Assembly: GCF_019048865.1 (NCBI RefSeq)
Contig: NZ_CP077604.1
Location: 1,054,001 to 1,118,000 of the forward strand
DNA: 64,000 bases
From: Aquihabitans sp. G128
GTDB taxonomy: Bacteria; Actinomycetota; Acidimicrobiia; Acidimicrobiales; Iamiaceae
Direction: 5' to 3'
Positions 1 through 9,071 of this stretch are shown in pieces. A program made the position numbers and the translations under genes. The notes below the pieces were generated by a model that was not told the DNA's origin, ran no database searches, and was given only the letters and a program-made list of their open reading frames with translations. The stretch's first letter is position 1. Each line of letters opens with the position of its first letter.

Positions 1-322
1 CTGCCAGGTCGGCCCGCTCCCCCGCTACAGCCGCTTCTGCCGCCTGCCCGCCGGCCGCCGGGTCCTCGACGCCCACCGGGCCCAGCACCAGGAGGGCCTG
101 CCCGGCCACCACCGCGTCGCCCTCGGCCACCGCCACCGACACCACCCGGCTGCGTGCGGGGGCGGTGACCGGGTGCTCCATCTTCATGACCTCGAGCACC
201 ACCACCGGCGCCCCGGCCTCCACCACCGCCCCCACCGCCACCGGCAGCCCCGCCACCGTGGCCGCCATCGGGCTGGCGATCGCCGTGGCGGCTTCGGTGC
301 GGGGCGTCTCGGGCTCGGCCAT
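1..322 (-). CDS. Biotin carboxyl carrier domain at the N-terminus of an acyl-CoA carboxylase subunit (3' part outside window)
   Basis: The reverse strand is open from an ATG at 322 to the window edge (107 codons). It encodes a biotinyl domain with the motif LEVMKMEHPV at about residues 43-52; the lysine in MKM is the site of covalent biotin attachment. After the domain the protein continues with an Ala/Gly-rich linker and then ERADLA, which resembles the start of a carboxyltransferase domain. This would be a carrier-first fusion acting in acetyl-, propionyl- or another acyl-CoA carboxylation. That reading of the downstream part is inference because only a few residues are visible. An in-frame ATG at 349 is an alternative start; neither has a convincing Shine-Dalgarno sequence. 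The 130-bp repeat array lies directly upstream. Confidence 0.75.
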   Translation of the reverse strand, partial: MAEPETPRTEAATAIASPMAATVAGLPVAVGAVVEAGAPVVVLEVMKMEHPVTAPARSRVVSVAVAEGDAVVAGQALLVLGPVGVEDPAAGGQAAEAAVAGERADLA

Positions 323-375
323 GGCGGTCAGGACTACCACGCCCGCCATCGGCCCCTGGACGACGGGGCCACCCC

Positions 376-890
376 GGCGCGACCAGAACCCCGGGCTGGG
401 ACACTGGTCGCCCTCGCCGTCCCCCACCGACCACGCACGCGACCAGAACGACCCACCGCCGTTCTGGTCGCACACCGAGCGCACCGCGAGCCAGCCGCAC
501 CGCCCCGACGCGACCAGAACCCCGGGCTGCGACACTGGTCGCCCTCGTCGTCCCCCACCGACCACGCACGCGACCAGAACGACCCACCGCCGTTCTGGTC
601 GCACACCGAGCGCACCGCGAGCCAGCCAACCACCCCGGCGAGACCAGAACCCCGGGCTGGGACACTGGTCGCCCTCGTCGTCCCCCACCGACCACGCACG
701 CGACCAGAACGACCCACCGCCGTTCTGGTCGCACACCGAGCGCACCGCGAGCCAGCCAACCACCCCGGCGAGACCAGAACCCCGGGCTGGGACACTGGTC
801 GCCCTCGTCGTCCCCCACCGACCACGCACGCGACCAGAACGACCCACCGCCGTTCTGGTCGCACACCGAGCGCACCGCGAGCCAGCCGGA
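376..890. repeat. Four-copy tandem repeat of about 130 bp, each with two hairpins
   Basis: The phrase GACCAGAACCCCGGGCTG recurs at 381, 512, 642 and 772, giving periods of 131, 130 and 130 bp; the last copy ends near 887. Copies 3 and 4 look nearly identical and copies 1 and 2 carry small changes. Every copy contains a perfect stem, GCGACCAGAACG / CGTTCTGGTCGC, with a 9-nt loop, and a second inverted pair, CGACCAG...CTGGTCG, around the CCCGGGCTGGGACA block. The array fills nearly the whole gap between the sigma-factor gene and the biotin-carrier gene. It gives open frames on both strands, but these are Arg/Pro-rich with no conserved protein, so I treat it as non-coding. It is contiguous and without spacers, so it is not a CRISPR array. 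Function unknown. Confidence 0.9.
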
Positions 891-919
891 CCGGCGGGGC
901 GGCGACCGGTCGAGGCGGC

Positions 920-1567
920 TCAGCCGGCGAGCGGGAGGTCGAGGGCCGGGTCGGCACGGCGGGCCAGCTCGTCGACGACGCAGGCCCGGCCGCGAGCCAG
1001 GCGGGAGCGGACCGTGCCGACCGGGACCCCGAGCACCTCGGCGATCTCCGGGTACTCGAGGTTGCACAGTTCGCGGAGCACGACCGTCGACCGGTACGCC
1101 TCGGGCAGGGCGGCGAGCACGTCGTCCACCAGCAGCCGGTCGGCCACCGCTGCGCCCACCTCGCGGGCCGGGTCGGTGGGCTCGACCACCGCGCCGTCGA
1201 GCTCGGGCAGGCCCACGATCGGGCGTCGGCGGCGTCGGCGGAGCTCGTCGAGGCAGGCGTTGGTGGCCACGCGGTAGGTCCACGTGGACAGGCGGGACCG
1301 GCCGTCGAACCGGGGCAGGCCCCGGACCACGGCCAGGAGGGCCTGCTGGGTGGCGTCCATGGCATCGGCCTCGTTGCCGGCGATGCGACGACAGACGTTG
1401 GTGATCACCGGCTCGACGCGGCGGAGCAGCTGGTCGAGCGCCCGCCGGTCACCGGCCTGGGCGGCCCGCACCAGAGCCGCCTCGTCCAGGCCTCGCACGG
1501 CGCGGGCGTCGAGCGCGGACGCTGCCGGACACGGGGCAGGCGGGGCGAGCAGGGTGGTGCAGGTCAT
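920..1567 (-). CDS. RNA polymerase sigma factor, ECF (sigma-70) family
   Basis: This 215-aa protein has the two conserved regions of extracytoplasmic-function sigma factors. Region 2 (about residues 50-115) includes DATQQALLAVVRGLPRF and STWTYRVATNACLDELRRR. Region 4 (about 150-205) carries the helix-turn-helix LEYPEIAEVLGVPVGTVRSRL. It would direct RNA polymerase to a specific set of promoters. The ATG at 1567 is chosen because GGAGG lies 8 nt before it; an upstream in-frame ATG at 1588 has no such site. No anti-sigma factor gene is adjacent, which is unusual for the family. The divergent neighbour is a PIG-L deacetylase, and the 113-bp gap holds a CTGGGGG-AT-CCCCCCAG palindrome (1603-1619) that could serve both promoters. 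Confidence 0.9.
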   Translation of the reverse strand: MTCTTLLAPPAPCPAASALDARAVRGLDEAALVRAAQAGDRRALDQLLRRVEPVITNVCRRIAGNEADAMDATQQALLAVVRGLPRFDGRSRLSTWTYRVATNACLDELRRRRRRPIVGLPELDGAVVEPTDPAREVGAAVADRLLVDDVLAALPEAYRSTVVLRELCNLEYPEIAEVLGVPVGTVRSRLARGRACVVDELARRADPALDLPLAG

Positions 1568-1680
1568 GGCTCGATCCTCCGGCGGCACAGCCGGTGGCGC
1601 CGCTGGGGGATCCCCCCAGGTCCTCCTGGGCGCCCCCCACCGTGCCAGGCTGCGACCGTCGCCGAACCAGGAGGAGCGCC

Positions 1681-2397
1681 GTGGCCAAGCTCGAGATCGT
1701 GCCCGAGGACTGGGAGCGGGCCCTCGCCGTCGTCGCCCACCCCGATGACCTGGAGTACGGGGCCGCCGCCGCCGTGGCCCGGTGGACCGACCAGGGCAAG
1801 GCCGTCAGCTACCTGTTGGTGACCTCCGGCGAGGCGGGCATCGACACGATGGCGCCCGACGAGTGCGCCCGGGTGCGCCAGGACGAGGAGCGGCGCTCGG
1901 CGGCGCTCGTGGGCGTCGACACCGTCGAGTTCCTCGCCCACCCCGACGGTCTCGTGGAGGCGTCGATCGCCCTCCGGCGCGACCTCGCCACCGCCATCCG
2001 CCGCCACCGGCCCGAGGTCGTCCTGTCGATCAACTTCCGCGACTCCTGGGGCGGCCCCAGCTTCAACCACGCCGACCACCGGGCCACGGGCGTCGCGCTG
2101 CTCGATGCCGTGCGGGACGCCGGCAACCGCTGGGTCTTCCCCGGAGCGGGCGGCGAGCCGTGGAGCGGCGTGCGCTTCGCCCTCTTCAGCGGGGCCCCCG
2201 ATGCCACCCACGGCGCCGACGTCACGGCGACGGTCGATCGGGGCATCGCCTCCCTCCGGGAGCACCGGACCTACCTCGAGGCCCTCGATCCCGGCAGCAC
2301 CGACGACCCCACGGCCTTCCTCCGGGCCAACGCCGAGGCTGCCGGCCCCCGGCTCGGCGTCGCCGCCGCCGCCACCTTCGAGCTGATCGCCCTCTAA
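1681..2397 (+). CDS. PIG-L (LmbE-like) family deacetylase
   Basis: The 238-aa protein opens with a Rossmann-like core carrying VVAHPDDLEYG (about residues 16-26), the zinc-binding HPDD signature of GlcNAc-PI and mycothiol-type deacetylases, and has a further FNHADHRATG histidine motif near residue 120. Family members remove an acetyl group from N-acetylglucosamine conjugates in the cytoplasm, for example in mycothiol or bacillithiol synthesis or conjugate cleavage. Which substrate applies here cannot be told from sequence. The GTG at 1681 is chosen because AGGAGG ends about 7 nt before it and the protein similarity begins just after. It is divergent from the ECF sigma gene, so it may belong to that factor's regulon; this is inference. 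Confidence 0.88.
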   Translation: MAKLEIVPEDWERALAVVAHPDDLEYGAAAAVARWTDQGKAVSYLLVTSGEAGIDTMAPDECARVRQDEERRSAALVGVDTVEFLAHPDGLVEASIALRRDLATAIRRHRPEVVLSINFRDSWGGPSFNHADHRATGVALLDAVRDAGNRWVFPGAGGEPWSGVRFALFSGAPDATHGADVTATVDRGIASLREHRTYLEALDPGSTDDPTAFLRANAEAAGPRLGVAAAATFELIAL

Positions 2398-2407
2398 GCG
2401 GTCCCGC

Positions 2408-3721
2408 TCAGCGCGTGGCCTCGGCGGTGTCGGCGGTGTCGGCGGTGTGGCCCTCGCGCACGCGGACGGCCTCGAGGAAGCGGTGCACGGCGCCGGACGA
2501 GTAGATGGTGCGGGGCGAGTCGAACACCTCGAAGGCGTGCTGGGCGCCGGGCAGCTCCGCGTAGGCCACCGGCTGCTTGGACTCGGCGCGGAGCATCGCC
2601 ACGAACGAGCGGGCCTGCTCCACCGGCACGAGGCCGTCGTTGGTGCCGTGGACCACGAAGAACGGCGGGGCGTCGGGGCCCACCCAGCTCATGGTCGACG
2701 CCTGCTCCCAGCGGTCGCGGTCGTCAGCCAGCTTCGACTTCAGCACCACGCGGGCGAGCATGCCCTCCATCGACGCCAGGCCGGTGCCGTCGCGGTTGGT
2801 CCAGTCGTAGACCCCGTAGAACGGCACCGCCGCCCGGACCGAGGTGTCGGCCTCCTCGAAGCCGGGCTGGAACTCGGGCTCGTTGGCGCTGAGGGCGGCG
2901 AGCGAGGAGAGGTGCCCGCCCGCGGAGCCGCCGGTGATGCACACGAAGTCGGGGTCGCCGCCGTGGTCGGCGATGTTGGCCTTGACCCAGGCGATGGCCC
3001 GCTTCACGTCGACGATGTGGTCCGGCCACGTGGCCCGGGGGCTGAGGCGGTAGTTGATCGACACGCAGACCCAGCCCCGGTCGGCCAGGTGGGCCATGAG
3101 CGGCATGGCCTGCTGGTCCTTGTTGCCGATCACCCAGCCGCCGCCGTGCACCTGGAGCAGCACCGGCGCGCCGGCGTCGAGCGGCAGGTCGGGGCGCTTC
3201 CAGATGTCGAGCTGGTTGCGGCGGCCGGCGTCGCCGTAGCTCAGGCTCGGCCCGCTCACGTAGCCCTTGCGCCAGTTGTGCAACGGGCCCTGCACCAGCC
3301 GGCGGCGGGTGAGCTCGACCTCGGGGTGCGGGGCCATGGGCGACTCGCCCTCGTCGAGCTCGTCGCCGAGGCCCTCCTCCAGCGCGTGGTCGAAGACCTC
3401 GCCCGCCTGCATCGACGTCTTCCAGACCTCCCGGAGGGCGTACCAGGAGGCGGCGGAGAGGCCGAGGCCCAGCCACCCCTCCTTCGACCGCAGCGCGCCT
3501 CGCTTGACGAAGCCGGCGGTGGCGAGCGCCTGCCAGCCGATCACGTGCAACGGGAGCTCCGAGGTGAGCCACCCCGGGAAGAAGGTGAAGGTGCCCACCC
3601 GGCCGCGCCGCCCGAACGGCTTGCGGGCGTTGGCCGTGTTGAGCGCCCCGGCGGCGGACACCGCCAGGAAGCGCCGGCCGGTGCGCTGGACGTCGTCGGT
3701 GGTCCGGGGTGCTCGGGTCAT
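2408..3721 (-). CDS. Alpha/beta hydrolase, esterase/lipase of the hormone-sensitive-lipase type
   Basis: This 437-aa protein has an N-terminal extension of about 150 residues with hydrophobic stretches, followed by a hydrolase domain. The domain shows the oxyanion-hole motif VHGGGWVIG, the nucleophile elbow GGSAGGH, the acid residue in HGTNDGLVP and the catalytic histidine in PGAQHAFEVF. It should hydrolyse carboxylic esters of small or lipid substrates. The long N-terminal region suggests membrane association. The C-terminus ends in an Asp-Thr-Ala repeat (TADTADTAEATR). Start at 3721 (MTRAPRT) is favoured; ATG at 3730 is an alternative and neither has a strong ribosome site. It diverges from the GH5 lipoprotein gene across 58 bp. 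Confidence 0.85.
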   Translation of the reverse strand: MTRAPRTTDDVQRTGRRFLAVSAAGALNTANARKPFGRRGRVGTFTFFPGWLTSELPLHVIGWQALATAGFVKRGALRSKEGWLGLGLSAASWYALREVWKTSMQAGEVFDHALEEGLGDELDEGESPMAPHPEVELTRRRLVQGPLHNWRKGYVSGPSLSYGDAGRRNQLDIWKRPDLPLDAGAPVLLQVHGGGWVIGNKDQQAMPLMAHLADRGWVCVSINYRLSPRATWPDHIVDVKRAIAWVKANIADHGGDPDFVCITGGSAGGHLSSLAALSANEPEFQPGFEEADTSVRAAVPFYGVYDWTNRDGTGLASMEGMLARVVLKSKLADDRDRWEQASTMSWVGPDAPPFFVVHGTNDGLVPVEQARSFVAMLRAESKQPVAYAELPGAQHAFEVFDSPRTIYSSGAVHRFLEAVRVREGHTADTADTAEATR

Positions 3722-3779
3722 GGGAGCCATTCTGTTCGCTCGCCTACCCTTCGCGCCCATGGGGTGGAGGAACCGAACG

Positions 3780-5352
3780 ATGGCGGCCCACGGCACGGCG
3801 GTCGCGCTGGCCCTCGCGCTGGTGCTCGCCGCCTGCAGCTCCGGCGACGGCGGGAGCGACGCGGCTCGACCCACCCGCACCACGAGGACCACCGCAGTGC
3901 CCGACCGCCCGGCACCGCAGCCCGGACGACCGGCGCTCGATCGGCTCTCGGTCTCCACCAGCGGCCGCCCCCGCGTGGTCGACGCGAAGGGCAACACGGT
4001 CACCCTCCGGGGCGCCAACCTCAACGCCCTCGGCGACTACTACCAGGACGACCCCGACCTGCCGCCGGTGGAACCGCCGACCGCGGCCGACTGGGACGCG
4101 ATGGCCGCCCACGGCTTCGACGTGGTGCGCCTGATCGTGCACTGGTCCAAGCTCGAGCCCACCCGTGGGGAGCTGGACCAGGCCTACGTTTCCCAGATCC
4201 GCCAGGCCGTCCGCTCCGCCGGCGCCCGCGGCATCTACACGGTGATCGACTTCCACCAGGACGCCTGGGGCAAGTACATCGCCAGCCCCAAGGGCACCAC
4301 GTGCGGGCCGGGCACCGAGCCCGCCATCGGCTGGGACGGCGCCCCGGAGTGGGCCACCATCACCGATGGCGCCGACACCTGTCGCCCGACGGGCTCCCGC
4401 GAGGGCGCACCGGCCGTGAAGGCCGCCTTCGCCAACTTCTACCGGAACACCGACGGCATCCGCGACGCCTACGCCGCCACCGTCACGAAGGTCGCCAAGG
4501 CGTTCGCCGACGACCCGATGGTCGCCGGCTACGACCTGTTCAACGAACCGAACAAGGTGCTGAAGGACAACGACGAGAGCTCGGCGCGCTACACCGACCT
4601 GCTCGACAGCCTCATCACGGGCATCCGTGCCGCGGAAGAGGCGGCCGGCGGCTTCCCGCACCTCCTCTTCCTGGAGCCCATCGTGCTGTTCCCGCTCGGT
4701 GGCACCATGCCCACCGAGGACCTCGTGGACGACCCGAACATCGTGTTCGCCCCGCACAACTACGCCGAGGTCATCGTCGACATCCTGTCGGTGGAGCAGA
4801 CCTTCTCGATCAGCGCCAGCGCCGCCGAGGACCGCGGCTGGCCGCTGTGGATCGGCGAGTACGGCGTCTTCTCGAAGAGCCCGGACGACCTGGACGTGCT
4901 GCGCCGCTTCGCCGCCGAAGAGGACCGCCGCCTCGCGGTGGGCAGCGCCGAGTGGCAGTGGCGCCAGCGCTGCGGCGACCCGCACAGCATCGGGACGCCG
5001 GGTGGCGCGCCCGGTGACCCGCAGATCCACCTCAACGTGACCCGCTGCCCGGCCGACACCGACGACGGCCCGAACGACGAGCTCTTGGCGGTGGTCGGCC
5101 GGGCCTACGCCCCGCGCCCCCGGCGAGACCACCAAGGTGGTCTCCGGCCCGGACGGCCGGTTCGCCATCGAAGGCGAGGCGGGCACCGATCCCGGCGGCC
5201 GCCTCGTGGTTTGGGTGCCCGGCAGCATCGGCGTCGCTCCGGAGGTCGACGGCCTCGCAGGCGTGAAGACCACGAAGGTGCGGGGCGGCGCTTACGTCGA
5301 GGCCACCGCCACCGGCGGGCACTGGTCCCTGGCCCTCGGTGCCGCGCCCTAG
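3780..5352 (+). CDS. Secreted GH5-type glycoside hydrolase lipoprotein (reading frame broken near 5109-5120)
   Basis: The product starts with a lipoprotein signal peptide ending in LVLAACSS, then a Pro/Thr-rich linker and a TIM-barrel hydrolase resembling cellulases and endoglycosylceramidases of family GH5. The proposed acid/base is Glu in YDLFNEPNK and the nucleophile is Glu in LWIGEYGVF. It would act at the cell surface on beta-linked glycans or glycolipids. ATG 3780 follows GGAGG by 9 nt. After GRAYA at about 5109 the frame turns Arg/Pro-rich, while the next frame continues with APGETTKVVSGPDG to a TAG at 5352, giving the expected beta-sandwich C-terminus. One extra C in a GCCCCGC run explains this. 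It is either a sequence error or a C-terminal disruption; the catalytic barrel is unaffected. Confidence 0.8.
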
Positions 5353-5411
5353 GGGACCGGGCCCCGGCCGCGTGGCCGGCGCGGTGCTGCCGAGGGCGCA
5401 CGAGGTGGGCC

Positions 5412-5440
5412 GAAGGTGGGTTCGGGAACCCCGAACCTTC
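5412..5440 (+). terminator. Candidate hairpin after the GH5 gene
   Basis: GGTTCGGG (5419-5426) pairs with CCCGAACC (5430-5437) across a 3-nt loop, and GAAGGT/ACCTTC outer arms offer an alternative pairing. There is no T-run. It lies between the GH5 stop and the GGDEF-EAL start, so termination is plausible but unproven. Confidence 0.35.
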
Positions 5441-5513
5441 ACCGGGGCAGCCCTTCAGGCCTCGGCTCCGGCGGCCGAAGGAGGTGGTGGCTCGGGAGGG
5501 GGTCACCATCACC

Positions 5514-8219
5514 ATGCAGCTCGACCGGCCCGCCGGCTGGACCAACCCGCAAGCCACCGCCGTCGCCCGGCAGGCCGCCCGCCCGACCGGCCGGACCGCC
5601 CCGCGCCCGACGCCGCCGATCGCCGCCGGCGTCCTCGCCGCGAGCGTCCTCGCCTCCCTCGCCGCCGTCCTGGTCCCCGGTGCACCCGGTCGAGGGCCGG
5701 GGATGCTGGTCGCCCTGGCCGCCACCGTCGCGGTCGCCCTCTCGGTCCACCGGCGCCGGCCCGCCACCGCGCCGGCCTGGCTCCTCGTGGCCGCCGGGCG
5801 GCTGCTCTCGGCGGCGGCGGGGCTGGACCGACCGGGCCGGGCCGTCGACGGCTCGACGGCGCCGCACCTGCTCAACGCCGTCGGGTTCGCCCTCACCGCA
5901 TGGGGCCTCGTGGTCCTGGCCCGCCACCTCACCCGCGTCTGGGACCGGACCCGTTGGATCGACTCCTGCGTCGTCGCCCTGGCCATCGGCCTCGCCGGCA
6001 GCGCCGCGCTCGCCCACCCCCACCTCGGGGCCGGCACCGGGTGGCTGGGCCAGTGGCTCACCCCGCTCCAGCCGGCGGTCGACCTGTTCCTGGTGCTCCT
6101 CGCCACCCGGTCGATCCTGGCCGTGCGATCCCGCCCCCTCGTCCTCCGGCTGCTCCTGGGGTCGCTCGTGGCGCAGGCGGTGGGCGACCTCGGCGTCCGG
6201 TGGCTCGCTCCGGCGGGCCTGGGCCTGCCGGCCCGGACCGGTACGGCCACGACCATCGTCGCGGCCGCGCTGCTCGGCGCGGCCGCCGCCCACCCGGGCA
6301 TCGCCACCACCCCGAGGAGCACGGTGGCGTGGCGCCGGCTCGGCGTCGTGCGCTTCGCGGTCCTGGTGGCCAGCTCGGTGCTGCCCCTCGCCGTCCTGGT
6401 CGGCCTCGCCGCCGCGGACCGGTCGTCGACCGCCGTCGTCGCCTACCTCGCCACGGGAGCGGCCGTGATCGGCGTCCTGGTCCTGGTGCGGGTGAGCGGC
6501 CTGGTCTCCTACGCCGACGCCCTGGCCGACGATCGCCACCGCTCCCGCTTCGAAGCGCTCGTCGAGAGCTCCCACGACGCGGTGGTCGTGGTCGACCGCT
6601 CCGGGCTCGTCGGGTGGGCCTCCCCCGCCGTCACCGCCGTGCTCGGTCCGGCTCCCGACGAGGTCGCCGGCCGACCGCTCGACGCCCTCGTCGGCCACCG
6701 AGCCGCCAACGAGCTGTCCGGGTCGCTCGATCGCCTCCGCTGGACGGTGCGCGGCACCACCGTGGACGTCCGCTTCAGCCTGGACCCGGAGCCGGGCACC
6801 GACCGGGAGCGCAGCATCGAGGGCGTCGCCACCAACCTGCTCGACGACCCGGCGGTCGAGGGCGTGGTGGTGGTCGTCCGCGACGTGACCGATCGCATGG
6901 AGCTGGAAGCCCAGCTGCTCGACCAGGCGTTCGTCGACCCGCTCACCGGCCTGGCCAACCGGGCGCTGTTCCGCGACCGCGTCGAGCACCGCCAGGCCCG
7001 GGTGCGCGACGGCGACGGGCGCGGACCGGCCGTGCTGTTCGTCGACCTCGACGACTTCAAGGTGGTGAACGACAGCCTCGGCCACAGCCGCGGCGACGAG
7101 CTGCTCGCCATCGCCGGCCGGCGCATCGCCGAGGCCCTCGCCCCGGGCGACACAGCCGCCCGGCTCGGCGGGGACGAGTTCGGCGTGCTGCTGGAGGACA
7201 CCACCGAGGCCGAGGCCCACCTGGTCGCCGACCGCATCCTCCAGCTGCTCGCCGTGCCGGTGCTGCTGGGCGACTTCCCGGTGGCCGTCGAGGCCAGCAT
7301 CGGGGTGGCGCTCGCCCGCTCGGCGGCCGAGACCGCCTCGATCCTGCTGCGCAACGCGGACCTCGCCATGTACGAGGCCAAGCGCGAGGGCAAGGGCCGG
7401 GTCCACCTCTTCCACGAGGAGCTGCACGAACGAGAGCTCCGGCAGTTCACCTTCCGCACCGAGCTCGGCGCCGCCCTCGATCGGGCCGAGCTCTCGGTCG
7501 TCTACCAGCCGATCGTCGACATGGACACCGAGGCGCTGGTGGGCGCCGAAGCCCTGCTCCGCTGGCACCACCCCCTCCACGGCACGATCAGCCCGCTCGA
7601 CTTCATCCCCGTCGCCGAGGCCACCCGGGCCATCGTCCCGATCGGCCGCTGGGTGCTGCAGGTGGCGTGCGAGCAGCTGGCCGAGTGGACCCCGACCCTG
7701 GGGCCTCTGTCGATGGACGTGAACGTCTCGGCCGTCCAGCTCCTCGACCCCGGCTTCACCGACGACGTGGCCGCCGTCCTGGCCGCCACCGGCGTCGCCC
7801 CCGAGCGGCTGGTGCTGGAGCTGACCGAGTCCATCCTGGTCCAGGACGCTCGCGCCGCCCACGACGTGCTCGACGGGCTCCGGGCGCTGGGCGTCCGCCT
7901 CGCCATCGACGACTTCGGCACCGGGTACTCGTCGCTGGCCTACCTGCAGAACTTCCCGATCGACATCGTGAAGATCGACCGCACCTTCGTGAACCAGCTC
8001 GGCCACGACGGACGCAGCCGGGCCCTGGCCCAGAGCATCATCGCCATCGCCGGGAGCCTCGGGATCGACACCATCGCCGAGGGCATCGAGACCTCCGAGC
8101 AGGCCGCTGCGGTCTCGGCGCTCGACTGCCTGCGCGGCCAGGGCTTCCACTACAGCCGCCCGGTCGAGCCCGCCGCGTTCCTGGCCCTGGCCCACGCCAC
8201 CGCCGCCGTCGTCGACTGA
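5514..8219 (+). CDS. Membrane-bound PAS-GGDEF-EAL cyclic-di-GMP turnover protein
   Basis: This 901-aa protein has an N-terminal membrane region of about eight hydrophobic segments (residues 30-320), a PAS domain (about 340-460, beginning SRFEALVESSHDAVVVVDR), a GGDEF domain with the intact motif RLGGDEFGV, and an EAL domain with GAEALLRW plus IDDFGTGYSSL. Both catalytic signatures look intact, so it could make and/or degrade the second messenger c-di-GMP in response to a signal sensed by the membrane or PAS part. The ATG at 5514 is chosen; a G-rich site lies about 12 nt upstream, slightly far. The frame is open well upstream only because it is the same frame as the broken GH5 gene. A second GGDEF-EAL gene lies at 49279-50978. 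Confidence 0.92.
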   Translation: MQLDRPAGWTNPQATAVARQAARPTGRTAPRPTPPIAAGVLAASVLASLAAVLVPGAPGRGPGMLVALAATVAVALSVHRRRPATAPAWLLVAAGRLLSAAAGLDRPGRAVDGSTAPHLLNAVGFALTAWGLVVLARHLTRVWDRTRWIDSCVVALAIGLAGSAALAHPHLGAGTGWLGQWLTPLQPAVDLFLVLLATRSILAVRSRPLVLRLLLGSLVAQAVGDLGVRWLAPAGLGLPARTGTATTIVAAALLGAAAAHPGIATTPRSTVAWRRLGVVRFAVLVASSVLPLAVLVGLAAADRSSTAVVAYLATGAAVIGVLVLVRVSGLVSYADALADDRHRSRFEALVESSHDAVVVVDRSGLVGWASPAVTAVLGPAPDEVAGRPLDALVGHRAANELSGSLDRLRWTVRGTTVDVRFSLDPEPGTDRERSIEGVATNLLDDPAVEGVVVVVRDVTDRMELEAQLLDQAFVDPLTGLANRALFRDRVEHRQARVRDGDGRGPAVLFVDLDDFKVVNDSLGHSRGDELLAIAGRRIAEALAPGDTAARLGGDEFGVLLEDTTEAEAHLVADRILQLLAVPVLLGDFPVAVEASIGVALARSAAETASILLRNADLAMYEAKREGKGRVHLFHEELHERELRQFTFRTELGAALDRAELSVVYQPIVDMDTEALVGAEALLRWHHPLHGTISPLDFIPVAEATRAIVPIGRWVLQVACEQLAEWTPTLGPLSMDVNVSAVQLLDPGFTDDVAAVLAATGVAPERLVLELTESILVQDARAAHDVLDGLRALGVRLAIDDFGTGYSSLAYLQNFPIDIVKIDRTFVNQLGHDGRSRALAQSIIAIAGSLGIDTIAEGIETSEQAAAVSALDCLRGQGFHYSRPVEPAAFLALAHATAAVVD

Positions 8220-8256
8220 CGGGCGACACCGACACCGACACCGGTGCCGCAGGCGG

Positions 8257-9000
8257 CTACTCGACCAGTCGGAGGCCGCCCGGGGCGATGGACGCCGCCG
8301 GCGGGTGGGCCAGCTCGACGATGAACTCGGTGCGGTGGGCGGGGAAGACGTACTCGCCGAGCAGCACGGGCGCCCCGTCGGCGTCGACGGTGGTGCGCTG
8401 GCAGACCAGGACCGGGGCGCCGACGGGCACCGCCAGCAGGGCGGCGTCGTCGGCCGACGCGGCGTCGGCACCGATCACCTGCGTGGCGCCGCCGAAGGCG
8501 ATGGGCAGGAGGTCGTAGAAGGACCGGGCCGCCACCAGCTCGGGGGTGAGCTCCGCCCCGAGCGCCTCGGGGCACCAGACCGTCACCCGGGCGAACGGCT
8601 CGCCGTCGGCCAGGTTCACCCGCCGCACGTTGAGCACGCGGTCGACGCCCAGTGCGGCACGGACGTGGGCTGGCGCCCGGACCACCGCGAAGTCGAGGAT
8701 CCGTCGCTCCGACACCCGCCCCTCGGCCTCGAGCTGGGCCTCGATGGTGCCCAGCCGGGCCAGCGGCTGGCGCACCGCCTCGCCGGCCACGAACCACCCG
8801 AAGCCCTGCCGGGCATCGACCAGGCCCTCGGCCCGGAGGGCCTCCAGGGCCTTGCGGATGGTCACCCGGGAGGCGCTGTACGCTCCCGAAAGCTCGGATT
8901 CGGACGGCAGCAGCCGCCCAGCGGTGAACTCGCCACCCTCCACCCGTCCCCGGAGGTCTGCGGCGATGTCGCGGTACCGGATCGTGCGCACTTGTCTCAT
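8257..9000 (-). CDS. GntR-family transcriptional regulator with UTRA ligand domain (HutC subfamily)
   Basis: The 247-aa protein has a winged helix-turn-helix at its N-terminus (about residues 5-75, with LLPSESELSGAYSASRVTIRKAL) and a C-terminal UTRA effector-binding domain (about 95-240). HutC-type regulators are usually repressors released by a small metabolite. The ATG at 9000 fits the usual N-terminus of the family. It diverges from aconitase across 71 bp that is much richer in A and T than its surroundings, so control of aconitase, of itself, or of both is plausible; the ligand is unknown. Its 3' end faces the GGDEF-EAL gene with 37 bp between them. Confidence 0.9.
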   Translation of the reverse strand: MRQVRTIRYRDIAADLRGRVEGGEFTAGRLLPSESELSGAYSASRVTIRKALEALRAEGLVDARQGFGWFVAGEAVRQPLARLGTIEAQLEAEGRVSERRILDFAVVRAPAHVRAALGVDRVLNVRRVNLADGEPFARVTVWCPEALGAELTPELVAARSFYDLLPIAFGGATQVIGADAASADDAALLAVPVGAPVLVCQRTTVDADGAPVLLGEYVFPAHRTEFIVELAHPPAASIAPGGLRLVE

Positions 9001-9015
9001 AGTTGTATGCTTTGC
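8990..9015 (+). promoter_or_regulatory. AT-richer promoter/operator region between gntR and aconitase
   Basis: The stretch CTTGTCTCATAGTTGTATGC and the TTTG after it are the most AT-rich DNA in this part of the window. TATGCT at 9006-9011 could be a -10 element for aconitase. The gntR start codon lies inside the stretch, so gntR may have a very short leader. No clean inverted repeat is visible. Confidence 0.35.
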
Positions 9016-9071
9016 CTGGCGGCGCAAGCAGCCCCGCCGGAACCGACCCCGAAGACGCTGAGGTGAGCCTG

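Noticed and set aside
381..890. Coding frames on both strands across the 130-bp repeats
   Set aside because: The proteins are Arg/Pro-rich, differ in frame between copies because one period is 131 bp, and have no start with a ribosome site.
2447..5017. A forward frame open for about 850 codons
   Set aside because: It is antisense to the esterase and out of frame with the GH5 gene, with composition typical of shadow frames in GC-rich DNA.
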